Positions 7,199 through 14,255 of a stretch of 38,905 nt of DNA are shown piece by piece (within the stretch, counting starts at the first letter, position 1; each line of letters starts with the position of its first letter). Below the pieces are notes generated by a model that saw only the letters and a list, made by a program, of their open reading frames with translations, had not been told where the DNA came from and searched no databases. The position numbers and the translations under genes were made by a program. The stretch is from Coriobacteriales bacterium (GTDB lineage: Bacteria > Actinomycetota > Coriobacteriia > Coriobacteriales > Atopobiaceae). The stretch is taken from positions 44,393-83,297 of the forward strand of contig JAUMWL010000001.1 in assembly GCA_030529665.1 (NCBI GenBank). The letters are read 5' to 3'.

Positions 7199-8329
7199 AT
7201 GAAGATTGCCCTTTTGGGACACGGAACCGTGGGACGTGGCGTGGACGGCATCATTCGTTCCAACGTTCCGCAGGTAGAGGTCTCGCGCATCCTAGAGCTT
7301 CCCGACCGCCTGAGCGACCCGCGCATGACGTCGGACTTCTCTGATATTCTTAACGACCCCAGCATCGAGCTGGTGGTGGAGTGCATGGGCGGCCTGGAGC
7401 CTGCCCACGAGTACATTCGCGCGTCGCTTGCCGCTGGAAAGCACGTGGTCACGTCAAACAAGGCGGTGGTGGCAGCGTTCTTTAGCGAGTTTGCGGAGCT
7501 TGCCGCGCAAAACGACGTCGCGTTTCTCATCGAGGCGTCGGTGGGCGGCGGCATACCGTGGATTGCCAGCATAGACAAGGTGCGTCGCATAGACGACATC
7601 CGCTCGTTCCAAGGCATCATGAACGGCACCACCAACTACATCATCGACTCCATGCGCCGCGAGGAGTTGGACTTCCACGTGGCGCTGGGCCGTGCTCAGG
7701 AGCTGGGCTATGCCGAGCGCGACCCTTCCGCAGACATCGACGGCATCGACGTGGCAAACAAGACCATCATAAGCGCCTGCGTTGCGTTTGACGTGGACTG
7801 CGTGCGCGACCTGCCGGTTACGGGCATCCGTACGCTCACCAAGGCCGACCTCGACCTCTTTGCGTCGCGCGGGCTAACCGTAAAGCTCTTTGGTCGCGGC
7901 AGGAGTCAAGACGATCGTTACGCAGTGGCGGTGGAGCCCGTGGCCATACCCGTCATGTCGCTTGAGGCCTCGGTTCCCTCCAACTTTAACTTGGTGTCGC
8001 TGGAAGGCTTTACCGTGGGTCCCCTCAAGTTCTACGGACAGGGTGCAGGCAGCCTGCCCACGGGCAACGCCATCGTGCAGGATGTCATCGACGTAACATG
8101 CGGGCGCAGGCAGCACTATGACTTCTCGCGCGGGCTCGTGTACGACCCCACCCTCCTTACGAGCGATTACGTGGTAAGGTCGTCGGCGGCTCCGGTGAGC
8201 AACGAGGCGTGGGCACCAGGTGTGTGGGTGTATCGCAGACTCACGCCGCCCCAGGCGCGCAAGATGTTTGAGGAGATTTTGGAGAAGGACGCGTCAGCCT
8301 TTATGGCGGCGCTCCCGCAGGAGGGATAG
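7199..8329 (+). CDS. hom: Homoserine dehydrogenase (short form without ACT domain)
   Basis: This NAD(P)H-dependent enzyme reduces aspartate semialdehyde to homoserine, the branch step to threonine and methionine. ATG 7199 is preferred: an AGAGG ribosome-binding site precedes it, and the conserved dinucleotide-binding loop LLGHGTVGRG then begins at residue 5. The product is 376 residues. The catalytic region shows GIMNGTTNYI and GYAERDPSADIDGIDVANK. Many bacterial homologues run to about 425-435 residues with a C-terminal ACT regulatory domain. This one stops soon after the catalytic domain, so threonine feedback through an ACT domain in Hom itself is not expected. It heads the hom-lysC-asd operon; lysC begins three bases after its stop. 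An AT-rich stretch at 7113-7125 is a possible -10. Confidence 0.95.
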   Translation: MKIALLGHGTVGRGVDGIIRSNVPQVEVSRILELPDRLSDPRMTSDFSDILNDPSIELVVECMGGLEPAHEYIRASLAAGKHVVTSNKAVVAAFFSEFAELAAQNDVAFLIEASVGGGIPWIASIDKVRRIDDIRSFQGIMNGTTNYIIDSMRREELDFHVALGRAQELGYAERDPSADIDGIDVANKTIISACVAFDVDCVRDLPVTGIRTLTKADLDLFASRGLTVKLFGRGRSQDDRYAVAVEPVAIPVMSLEASVPSNFNLVSLEGFTVGPLKFYGQGAGSLPTGNAIVQDVIDVTCGRRQHYDFSRGLVYDPTLLTSDYVVRSSAAPVSNEAWAPGVWVYRRLTPPQARKMFEEILEKDASAFMAALPQEG

Positions 8330-8332
8330 CAC

Positions 8333-9664
8333 GTGATTAAGGTAGCAAAGTTTGGCGGCTCGAGCGTTGCCGACGCATCTCAGTTCAAGAAGGTCGCCGA
8401 TATTGTAAAGTCGGATCCGGAGCGCTCGTTTGTGGTCGTATCGGCCGCAGGCAAGAGGGGGAAGGGCGACAACAAGATCACCGACCTGCTGCTGCTGGTA
8501 AACGCCCACATAGAGTATGGCGTGGACTGCACGGGACTTCTGGCCACCATAGAGCAGCGCTTTGTAGACATTGCGCTTGAGCTGGGACTCAAGTTCCCGG
8601 TAGCCGAGGAGTTCGATCGCCTGGTGCAGAACATCCAGAGCGTGTCGCCCGAATACATTGTGTCGCGTGGCGAGTGGTTTACCGGCCAGCTTATGGCAGA
8701 GTATCTGGGCATGCCCTTTGTGGACGCAGCCGACGTGATGGTGTTTCACCACGACGGCACGGTGGACATGGAGCGCACGCAGACACGCCTGCGCGAGGCC
8801 GTTATACACACGGGCGGCTCGTTCGTGCTGCCGGGCTTCTATGGTTCCACGGTGGACGGTCAGGTAAAGCTCTTCAAACGTGGTGGCGGCGACATTACGG
8901 GTGCCATCCTCGCGCGTTGCATCGATGCCGGGCTCTACGAGAACTGGACCGACGTGTCGGGCTTCTTGGCGGCCGACCCGCGCATAATCGACTCGCCGCG
9001 CGGAATTCACCGCATCACCTTTGAGGAAATGCGCGAGCTGTCGTACATGGGCGCCTCGGTGCTGCAGGAGGAGGCCATCTTCCCCGTGCGCGAGGTCAAC
9101 ATCCCCATACAGATAAAGAACACCAACGAGCCCGAGCACTTTGGAACCATCATTCGCGAGACGGCCAACGAGCACGCGCGTGAGCACCTGATCACGGGCA
9201 TCGCCGGCAAGAAGGACTTTGTGGGCATCTATGTGCAAAAGGCCCATATGTCGAACGAGATAGGCTGCGTACGGCGCGCCCTTTCCATCCTTGAGCGCTA
9301 TGGCGTATCGGTGGAGCACATCCCCACGGGCGTGGACTCGTTCTCCATTGTGGTCAACGGTGCCGACGTAAAGGACTCAATCTACTCCATCGTGGCCGAC
9401 ATGCAGCGCGACGTTAAGCCCGACTCCATCAACGTTCTGCCCGGGCTTGCGCTCATTAGCGTGGTGGGCCGCAACATGAGCCGTCGTGCTGGCACGTCGG
9501 GCCAGATATTCGGTGCGCTTGGCGAGGCGGGCATCAACATTCGCATGATTACGCAGAGCTCGCAAGAGATCAGCATCATCGTGGGCGTGCAGAACGAGGA
9601 CTTTGAGAAGGCCATCAAGGTGATTTACGACCGCTTCGGCGACGCCGTGGTGGTAAGGCAATAA
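8333..9664 (+). CDS. lysC: Aspartate kinase (monofunctional, with ACT pair)
   Basis: Aspartokinase phosphorylates aspartate, the committed step to lysine, threonine and methionine. It starts at GTG 8333 with GGAGG upstream and gives 443 residues. The N-terminal KVAKFGGSSVADA motif (about 3-15) is diagnostic, and the kinase domain includes FKRGGGDITGA and the DVSGFLAADPRI region. Two ACT-like units occupy about residues 300-443, with VGRNMSRRAGTSGQIFGAL and the allosteric-type GINIRMITQSSQEISI. Because Hom in the same operon lacks an ACT domain, this enzyme is the likely feedback point of the cluster; the effector cannot be read from sequence. It is tightly coupled to hom. Confidence 0.95.
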   Translation: MIKVAKFGGSSVADASQFKKVADIVKSDPERSFVVVSAAGKRGKGDNKITDLLLLVNAHIEYGVDCTGLLATIEQRFVDIALELGLKFPVAEEFDRLVQNIQSVSPEYIVSRGEWFTGQLMAEYLGMPFVDAADVMVFHHDGTVDMERTQTRLREAVIHTGGSFVLPGFYGSTVDGQVKLFKRGGGDITGAILARCIDAGLYENWTDVSGFLAADPRIIDSPRGIHRITFEEMRELSYMGASVLQEEAIFPVREVNIPIQIKNTNEPEHFGTIIRETANEHAREHLITGIAGKKDFVGIYVQKAHMSNEIGCVRRALSILERYGVSVEHIPTGVDSFSIVVNGADVKDSIYSIVADMQRDVKPDSINVLPGLALISVVGRNMSRRAGTSGQIFGALGEAGINIRMITQSSQEISIIVGVQNEDFEKAIKVIYDRFGDAVVVRQ

Positions 9665-9672
9665 GAATGCCA

Positions 9673-9693
9673 AAAGGGGCTAAACCCCCCTTT
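9673..9693 (+). repeat. Short intercistronic hairpin between lysC and asd
   Basis: AAAGGGG (9673-9679) pairs with the C-rich CCCC...TTT at 9685-9693. No U-tract follows, so it is not a standard intrinsic terminator. It could stabilise an mRNA end or set lysC/asd expression ratios. The sequence resembles half of repeat family B. Confidence 0.45.
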
Positions 9694-9718
9694 GACATTT
9701 TGAGGAAGGAGAACAACC

Positions 9719-10729
9719 ATGAGCGGAAAGACCATTGCCGTTTTGGGAGCCACGGGCGTGGTGGGTCGCCAGATGCTTCAGTGCTTGGAGGAGCGCGACT
9801 TTCCCGTGGGAGAGCTGGTGCCGCTTGCAAGCGCGCGATCGGCGGGCAAGACGATCGAGTTTGGCGGCAAGGACATAACCATCCGCGAGGCCACACCCGA
9901 GGCATTTGAAGGCGCAGACATCGTGATGTGCGCCGTAGACGACGCAACCGCTAAGCGCCTGCTGCCCGAGGCCGTAAAGCGCGGTGCGGTGTGCGTGGAC
10001 AACAGCCATGCGTTCCGTTTGGACAAGGACGTGCCGCTGGTGATTCCCGAGATAAACGCCGAAGACGTAGAGTGGCACAACGGCATTATTTCCAACCCCA
10101 ACTGTGCCACCATCATCGCGCTCGTGCCGCTATGGCCCCTGCATCAGGCGGCCGGGATGAAGCGGCTGGTGGTCTCTACCTACCAGGCGGCGTCAGGCGC
10201 TGGCATGCCGGGTCTTACCGAGCTTCAGCGAGAGATGGCCGTGCTGGCTGCTGGCGGTGAGGTGGGACAGACTGCCCCGTTTGCCTATCAGCTCGCCGCG
10301 AACCTCATTCCGCAGATTGGCGGGTTCAAGGACGAGGCCTACACCTCCGAGGAGCTTAAGCTGCAAAACGAGGGTCGCAAGATCTGCCATCTGCCCGAGC
10401 TGCGCGTAAACTGCACCTGCGTGCGCGTGCCCGTAATGCGCTCGCACTCCGAGTCCATCACCGTCGAGTTCGAGAAGCCCCTCTCGCCGGACGAGGCTCG
10501 TGCGGCACTTGAGGCCGCTCCCGGCGTCCGCGTTGTGGACGACCCCGCGCAGCTGCGCTATCCCATGCCGCTCGAGACCAGCGACCAGGACCTTATCTAC
10601 GTGGGCCGCGTGCGTCGTGACCTTTCCGCGCCAGAGGGCGTGAGCTCGCTTTGCTTCTTCTGCTGTGGAGACCAGATTCGCAAGGGTGCGGCCACAAACG
10701 CCGTCCAGATTGCGGAACTGCTGGTATAA
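9719..10729 (+). CDS. asd: Aspartate-semialdehyde dehydrogenase
   Basis: This enzyme reduces aspartyl phosphate to aspartate semialdehyde with NADPH, between LysC and Hom in the pathway. The 336-residue product starts at ATG 9719 after GAGGAAGGAG. The nucleotide-binding loop VLGATGVVGRQ lies near residues 8-18. The catalytic cysteine is in SNPNCATI (Cys-129), and the catalytic histidine is probably the one in VMRSHSES, near residue 242. Length and motifs fit the usual bacterial enzyme. It is the last gene of the hom-lysC-asd operon, separated from lysC by 54 bases with a hairpin and followed by a strong hairpin. Confidence 0.96.
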   Translation: MSGKTIAVLGATGVVGRQMLQCLEERDFPVGELVPLASARSAGKTIEFGGKDITIREATPEAFEGADIVMCAVDDATAKRLLPEAVKRGAVCVDNSHAFRLDKDVPLVIPEINAEDVEWHNGIISNPNCATIIALVPLWPLHQAAGMKRLVVSTYQAASGAGMPGLTELQREMAVLAAGGEVGQTAPFAYQLAANLIPQIGGFKDEAYTSEELKLQNEGRKICHLPELRVNCTCVRVPVMRSHSESITVEFEKPLSPDEARAALEAAPGVRVVDDPAQLRYPMPLETSDQDLIYVGRVRRDLSAPEGVSSLCFFCCGDQIRKGAATNAVQIAELLV

Positions 10730-10756
10730 AGGTATACACCCCAGAAATACCCAACT

Positions 10757-10808
10757 AACCTCCGTCTTTGCACACATTGCGATGGCCGTGTGCAAAGACG
10801 GAGGTTTT
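10757..10808 (+). terminator. Strong intrinsic terminator after asd
   Basis: Perfect 19-base arms at 10757-10775 and 10788-10806 enclose a 12-base loop, and the right arm runs into TTTT (10805-10808). It is placed to end the hom-lysC-asd transcript. The T run is short. Confidence 0.75.
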
Positions 10809-10829
10809 GTTGGCAAAAGTGGCACCATA

Positions 10830-10877
10830 ACCTCCGCTTTTGCGCGCGTCAGTAGGGTTGTGTGCTAAAGCGGAGGT
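10830..10877. repeat. Second hairpin, related to the asd terminator
   Basis: ACCTCCGCTTT (10830-10840) pairs perfectly with 10867-10877. The arm sequence is a variant of the one in the preceding terminator (ACCTCCGTCTTTGC there, ACCTCCGCTTTTGC here), so the two look like diverged tandem copies. No U-tract follows. Confidence 0.6.
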
Positions 10878-11151
10878 GTGGGACAACACGTTACAACTCA
10901 CGGCCAGGCCAGAAAACCCATCCTTGCTTGGGGGTACCCATGTCTCTTGGGTGAGGGCCGTGTGCCAAAGGCCGCTGCGCCAGGGGCACCTATGCTCACG
11001 GTCACCAGCCTGTGCCGTAAAACCGCAGGTCATGTGATGACGGGGTGCCCTGGGCATATGCTGACAAGCCCACAGATGGTTCTGGCCGCTTGGGGCCAAG
11101 TCGCGATTCGCCAAGCCGGCGAGACCGTGGGGACACGGGCTCGTGTCGCGT
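10878..11151. other. Non-coding stretch before the repeat array
   Basis: I see no credible gene or known RNA here. Open frames exist on both strands but have biased, unfolded-looking composition and no good ribosome-binding site. Two adjacent small stems share a pattern: CCCA (10917-10920) with TGGG (10929-10932), then ACCCA (10936-10940) with TGGGT (10948-10952). A TGCCC/GGGCA stem lies near 11046-11057. Confidence 0.5.
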
Positions 11152-11417
11152 GCGTGCTGCAATCGCGAGCAGTGCGGTTGGCACGGGGAGATGCGTGCTG
11201 TCTTTGCGAGCAGTGTGGTTGTCCCCTGGTCTTGTGTGCTGTCTTTTCGATCAGTGTGGGTCGGCCTGCCCCGAGCGTGCTGTAATCGCGAGCAGTGTGG
11301 GTCGTTTCCGGCTATGCGTGCTGTGATTTCAAGCTGTGTGGGTGGGTGGGCCACACAGCTCGCAAATACTGCACGCCTCCGCGTGGGCGTTCCACACAGC
11401 GGGCAATCACAGCACGT
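11152..11417. repeat. Array of 26-bp repeats at an exact 41-bp period, five direct and two inverted
   Basis: Direct units begin at 11152, 11193, 11234, 11275 and 11316, each exactly 41 bases after the last. Each has a conserved 26-base core beginning GCGTGCTGT (GTGTGCTGT in unit 3) and ending GTGTGG or GTGCGG, followed by a 15-base variable spacer. Two units in the opposite orientation occupy 11351-11376 and 11392-11417, again 41 apart. The last direct unit and first inverted unit face each other across nine bases and can form a large hairpin (11316-11376). The cores differ at several positions, unlike CRISPR repeats, and no cas genes are near. The layout recalls BIME/REP-type clusters or an array of protein-binding sites. 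Function unknown. Confidence 0.85.
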
Positions 11418-11620
11418 CTCCGGGTGTACGACCGCGTGGACCTGCGGTTAGCGATGCGAAAGGCGACAAATCAGGTCAGGAAACATCGCAAGCCACACCC
11501 CGATTCTCTTGACAGCCGAACGAGGGCCGTCCGTCATCCGGGGCCACCACCAGTACCGCTAGCCGACCTATGGACAACAACCCCAGAACGACGGATGTGC
11601 TCCAACAGTCAATGCGCGTG
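11418..11620. other. Non-coding stretch after the repeat array
   Basis: No gene or recognised RNA is visible between the array and the promoter of the next gene. Its short open frames have no family-like content. Confidence 0.45.
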
Positions 11621-11649
11621 TTCCAAGAGCGGTGCGTGTGGAGTATAGT
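11621..11649 (+). promoter_or_regulatory. Promoter of the PNPOx-like gene
   Basis: TTCCAA (11621-11626) and TATAGT (11644-11649) are spaced by 17 bases, ending about 38 bases before the start codon. Confidence 0.6.
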
Positions 11650-11686
11650 GATGTCATCTGGTAAAGCCAAGACGAGAGGACAGACC

Positions 11687-12085
11687 ATGGCAGCGATTGA
11701 CGAGGTATGCGAGTTTCTTAAGAAGGTTGGCACGTACTATTTGGCTACCACGGACGGCGACCAGCCGCGCGTGCGGCCGTTTGGCACGGCACACATCTTT
11801 GAGGGAAAGCTCTACATCCAGTCCGGCAAAAAGAAGGACGTGGCCAAGCAGATTGAGGCCAATCCCAAGTTTGAGATCTGCGGCTTTAAGGGACAGTGGA
11901 TTCGCGTGAGCGGTGAGCTGGTGGAGGATCCGCGCATCGAGGCACAGGAGTCCATGCTTGAGGCGTATCCCTCGCTGAAGAAGATGTATGCCGCTGGTGA
12001 CGGCAACACGGTGGTGTACTACATCAAGAATGGCGTGGCTACCTTTAGCTCCTTTACCGAGCCTCCGCGTACGGTGGAGTTCTAA
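11687..12085 (+). CDS. Pyridoxamine 5'-phosphate oxidase-like flavin-binding protein
   Basis: This small split-beta-barrel protein of the PNPOx-like superfamily would bind FMN or a related flavin. ATG 11687 is chosen because GAGAGGA lies just upstream, giving 132 residues; the longer open frame back to 11570 runs through the promoter. Family-like features include YYLATTDGDQPRVRPFG near the N-terminus, followed by YIQSGKKKDVAKQIEANPKF and GQWIRVSGELVED. It lacks the length of true PdxH, so a vitamin B6 role is unlikely; general flavin reductase activity is the usual guess. It is a single-gene unit flanked by the repeat array and a large inverted repeat. Confidence 0.82.
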   Translation: MAAIDEVCEFLKKVGTYYLATTDGDQPRVRPFGTAHIFEGKLYIQSGKKKDVAKQIEANPKFEICGFKGQWIRVSGELVEDPRIEAQESMLEAYPSLKKMYAAGDGNTVVYYIKNGVATFSSFTEPPRTVEF

Positions 12086-12090
12086 CAAAA

Positions 12091-12152
12091 GACAGCAGGG
12101 ACGGGGATGTTTGTCCTCATTAGCGCGGACAAACATCCCTGTCCCCGCTGTC
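12091..12152. repeat. Large inverted repeat between convergent genes
   Basis: Arms of 26 bases at 12091-12116 and 12127-12152 match at 24 positions around a 10-base loop. The sequence is built around GGGACGGGGATGTTTGTCC. No T run follows on either side. It separates the PNPOx-like gene from the 3' end of ftsH and could stop transcription from both. GGGGAC-type arms also occur at 19114-19172. Confidence 0.75.
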
Positions 12153-12174
12153 GTGCGAAGGGGGACACCCTCCG

Positions 12175-14085
12175 TTACTGCGCGTTTGTGGTGGGCAGCG
12201 TGGGTGCAAAGCCGTCGTCACGCGTAAAGATGCGCATGAACTCCTCGCCGGTGATGGTCTCCTTGCGCTGGAGGTAGCGGCTGATCTCGTGCAGCTTAAA
12301 GCGATGTGCGCGCAAGGTGTCCAAGGCCGTCTTGTGTCCCTCCTCCACGAGACGCTGCACCTCTTGGTCAATGTCCTCGGCTGTGCCCTCCGAGCAGGTG
12401 AGCTCGGTACCACCGCCAAGGTAGCGGTTGCGTTGTTGACCAAGCGCCACCATGCCAAACCTCTCAGTCATGCCATATTGGGTAACCATGGCACGGGCAA
12501 TCTGCGTGGCCTTCTCTATGTCGTTTGAGGCGCCGTTGGTGGCCTCGCCAAAGATAAGCTCCTCAGCTGCTCGCCCACCGCACAGCACTGCGATCTTGTT
12601 GCGCATCTCGCTTGCGGTGGTGAGGAAGCGCTCGTCCTCGTCCACCTGCATGGTAAAGCCAAGTGCTCCAGAGGTGCGCGGCACGATGGTGATCTTGCTC
12701 ACCGGTGCCGAGCCCTTTTGCGAGGCGGCTACGATAGCATGGCCGGTCTCGTGATAGGCCACGACCTGCTTCTCATGCTCGGAAAGCACCGTAGACTTCT
12801 TCTTTTCGCCCGCGATGACCACGTCAACGGACTCTACGAGGTCTTCTTGGGTCACACGATTGCGGCCGTTGCGCACGGCGCGCAAGGCGGCCTCGTTTAT
12901 CATGTTTGCCAGGTCCGCGCCAGAAGCGCCGGGAGTTGCGCGGGCCACCACGGAGAGGTCAACGCCGCGCTCCATCTTTACGTCGTTGGCGTGTATGCGC
13001 AGGATCGCCTCGCGACCGGCAAGGTCGGGAAGCTCAACGGGAATGCGGCGGTCAAAGCGGCCGGGACGCGTGAGCGCTATGTCTAGCGAGTCGGGCATGT
13101 TGGTGGCGCCAAGCACCACGATGCCCTTGTTGTTGTCGAAGCCGTCCATTTCGGTAAGGAGCTGGTTGAGCGTCTGCTCGCGCTCGTCGTTGGTGGTAAG
13201 GCCCGTGTCGCGCCGCTTGCCAACGGTGTCGATCTCGTCTATGAACACGATGCAGGGCGCCTTGTCGTTTGCCTGCTTAAAGAGGTCGCGAACCTTTGCC
13301 GCGCCACGGCCAACGAACATCTCCACAAACTCGGAGCCAGAGATCTGGAAGAAGGGCACCTTGGCCTCGCCTGCGACCGCCTTTGCCAGCAGGGTCTTGC
13401 CCGTGCCGGGAGGTCCCACCAAAAGCGCGCCGCGCGGGCAGCGAGCGCCAATCTCGCTGTACTTTTGCGGATTCTCCAAAAAGCTCGCTATCTCTTGCAG
13501 CGACTCCTTGGCCTCGTCCTGGCCGGCAACGTCTGCAAATGTGACGCCGGTCTCCTTCTCGCCCACGATCTTTGCGTTGGACTTGCCCAGGCCGCCCATG
13601 CCAAATCCGCCGAAGCCGGCGCTAAAGTCCATGGAGGGGTCGTCGCCGTCCATGGCTTTCTTCATGCGACGGTTGAGGCGCCAGCCAAAGAACACCATTA
13701 TGCCAATGGGTATGCCATAGCTCAGCAGCATGTAGATCCATAGGTCGTTGCTGGTGTCGGGAATCTGGGCCTTAAAGTTGACCTCATGCTCCTGCAACAG
13801 CGACACCAGGCCGTCGTCGTTGGGAAACATGGACGTCTCGTACACCTGCGTGTCCTGCTCGCCAGACTTGCCGTCGGTAAAGCGAATGGTGCCCGTACCG
13901 GTGTTGAGCTCCACCTCCTTTACCTTGTTTTGCTCAACCATGGTAAGGAAGTCGCTGTAGCTTACGTCCTTTATGGCGTTTCTTTGGTATGCGGAGAACG
14001 ACTGCTGGACTGCCAGCACCACGGCCAAGGCAATGATGATGTACAACACCATAGATTGGCGACGCTTCTTGTTGTTCATCTCCAT
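12175..14085 (-). CDS. ftsH: ATP-dependent zinc metalloprotease FtsH
   Basis: This is a membrane-anchored AAA+ protease that degrades misassembled membrane proteins and short-lived regulators. ATG 14085 follows AAGGAG at nine bases and gives 636 residues; ATG 14103, six codons upstream, is less likely. Two transmembrane segments (about 12-28 and 116-134) flank an external domain. A Gly-rich linker leads to Walker A GPPGTGKT (224-231), Walker B FIDEID (281-286), the second region of homology TRPGRFDRR (339-347) and the zinc motif HETGH (445-449). The pore-loop region reads FVEMFVGRGAAKVRDLF, where most FtsH proteins have VGVGASRVRDLF. The gene stands alone, diverging from the rhamnosidase-like operon. 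Confidence 0.96.
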   Translation of the reverse strand: MEMNNKKRRQSMVLYIIIALAVVLAVQQSFSAYQRNAIKDVSYSDFLTMVEQNKVKEVELNTGTGTIRFTDGKSGEQDTQVYETSMFPNDDGLVSLLQEHEVNFKAQIPDTSNDLWIYMLLSYGIPIGIMVFFGWRLNRRMKKAMDGDDPSMDFSAGFGGFGMGGLGKSNAKIVGEKETGVTFADVAGQDEAKESLQEIASFLENPQKYSEIGARCPRGALLVGPPGTGKTLLAKAVAGEAKVPFFQISGSEFVEMFVGRGAAKVRDLFKQANDKAPCIVFIDEIDTVGKRRDTGLTTNDEREQTLNQLLTEMDGFDNNKGIVVLGATNMPDSLDIALTRPGRFDRRIPVELPDLAGREAILRIHANDVKMERGVDLSVVARATPGASGADLANMINEAALRAVRNGRNRVTQEDLVESVDVVIAGEKKKSTVLSEHEKQVVAYHETGHAIVAASQKGSAPVSKITIVPRTSGALGFTMQVDEDERFLTTASEMRNKIAVLCGGRAAEELIFGEATNGASNDIEKATQIARAMVTQYGMTERFGMVALGQQRNRYLGGGTELTCSEGTAEDIDQEVQRLVEEGHKTALDTLRAHRFKLHEISRYLQRKETITGEEFMRIFTRDDGFAPTLPTTNAQ

Positions 14086-14121
14086 GTTGTATAACTCCTT
14101 CATAACGCACGCATTGTGTCT

Positions 14122-14151
14122 ATCCTACCCGTCTGGGGACAAAATAGACAA
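14122..14151 (-). promoter_or_regulatory. Candidate ftsH promoter
   Basis: On the minus strand, TTGTCT (14151-14146) and TAGGAT (14127-14122) are 18 bases apart, ending about 36 bases before the ATG. The -10 is imperfect. Confidence 0.4.
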
Positions 14152-14214
14152 CACGGGCATAAAGAAATGTAAGTGCTATGGACTTAGATGGTAGATTGAA
14201 CGCATTGCCCGGGT

Positions 14215-14220
14215 ATACTA
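14215..14220 (+). promoter_or_regulatory. Candidate -10 for the rhamnosidase-like/HAD/SGNH/HD operon
   Basis: TATACT lies 36 bases before the first gene's ATG. TTGAAC at 14197-14202 resembles a -35 but the 12-base spacing is too short, so only the -10 is supported. Confidence 0.4.
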
Positions 14221-14255
14221 GGGAGGTGTTCCACAAAAGGATAGAGAGGACCTTA

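Noticed and set aside
8294-9319. Long minus-strand frame opposite lysC
   Set aside because: It is the shadow of a strongly conserved gene and shows no recognisable protein motif.
10755-11354. 199-residue minus-strand open frame (and plus-strand frames over the same region)
   Set aside because: It runs through both hairpins and the repeat array, is rich in His/Arg/Ser/Pro, has no ribosome-binding site and has no family-like content.
11152-11417. CRISPR array
   Set aside because: Spacers are only 15 bases, repeats differ at many positions, orientation reverses midway, and there are no cas genes.
10730-11620. RNase P RNA, tmRNA, SRP RNA or a riboswitch
   Set aside because: I looked for the conserved cores and found none; the stems present are small or belong to repeats.
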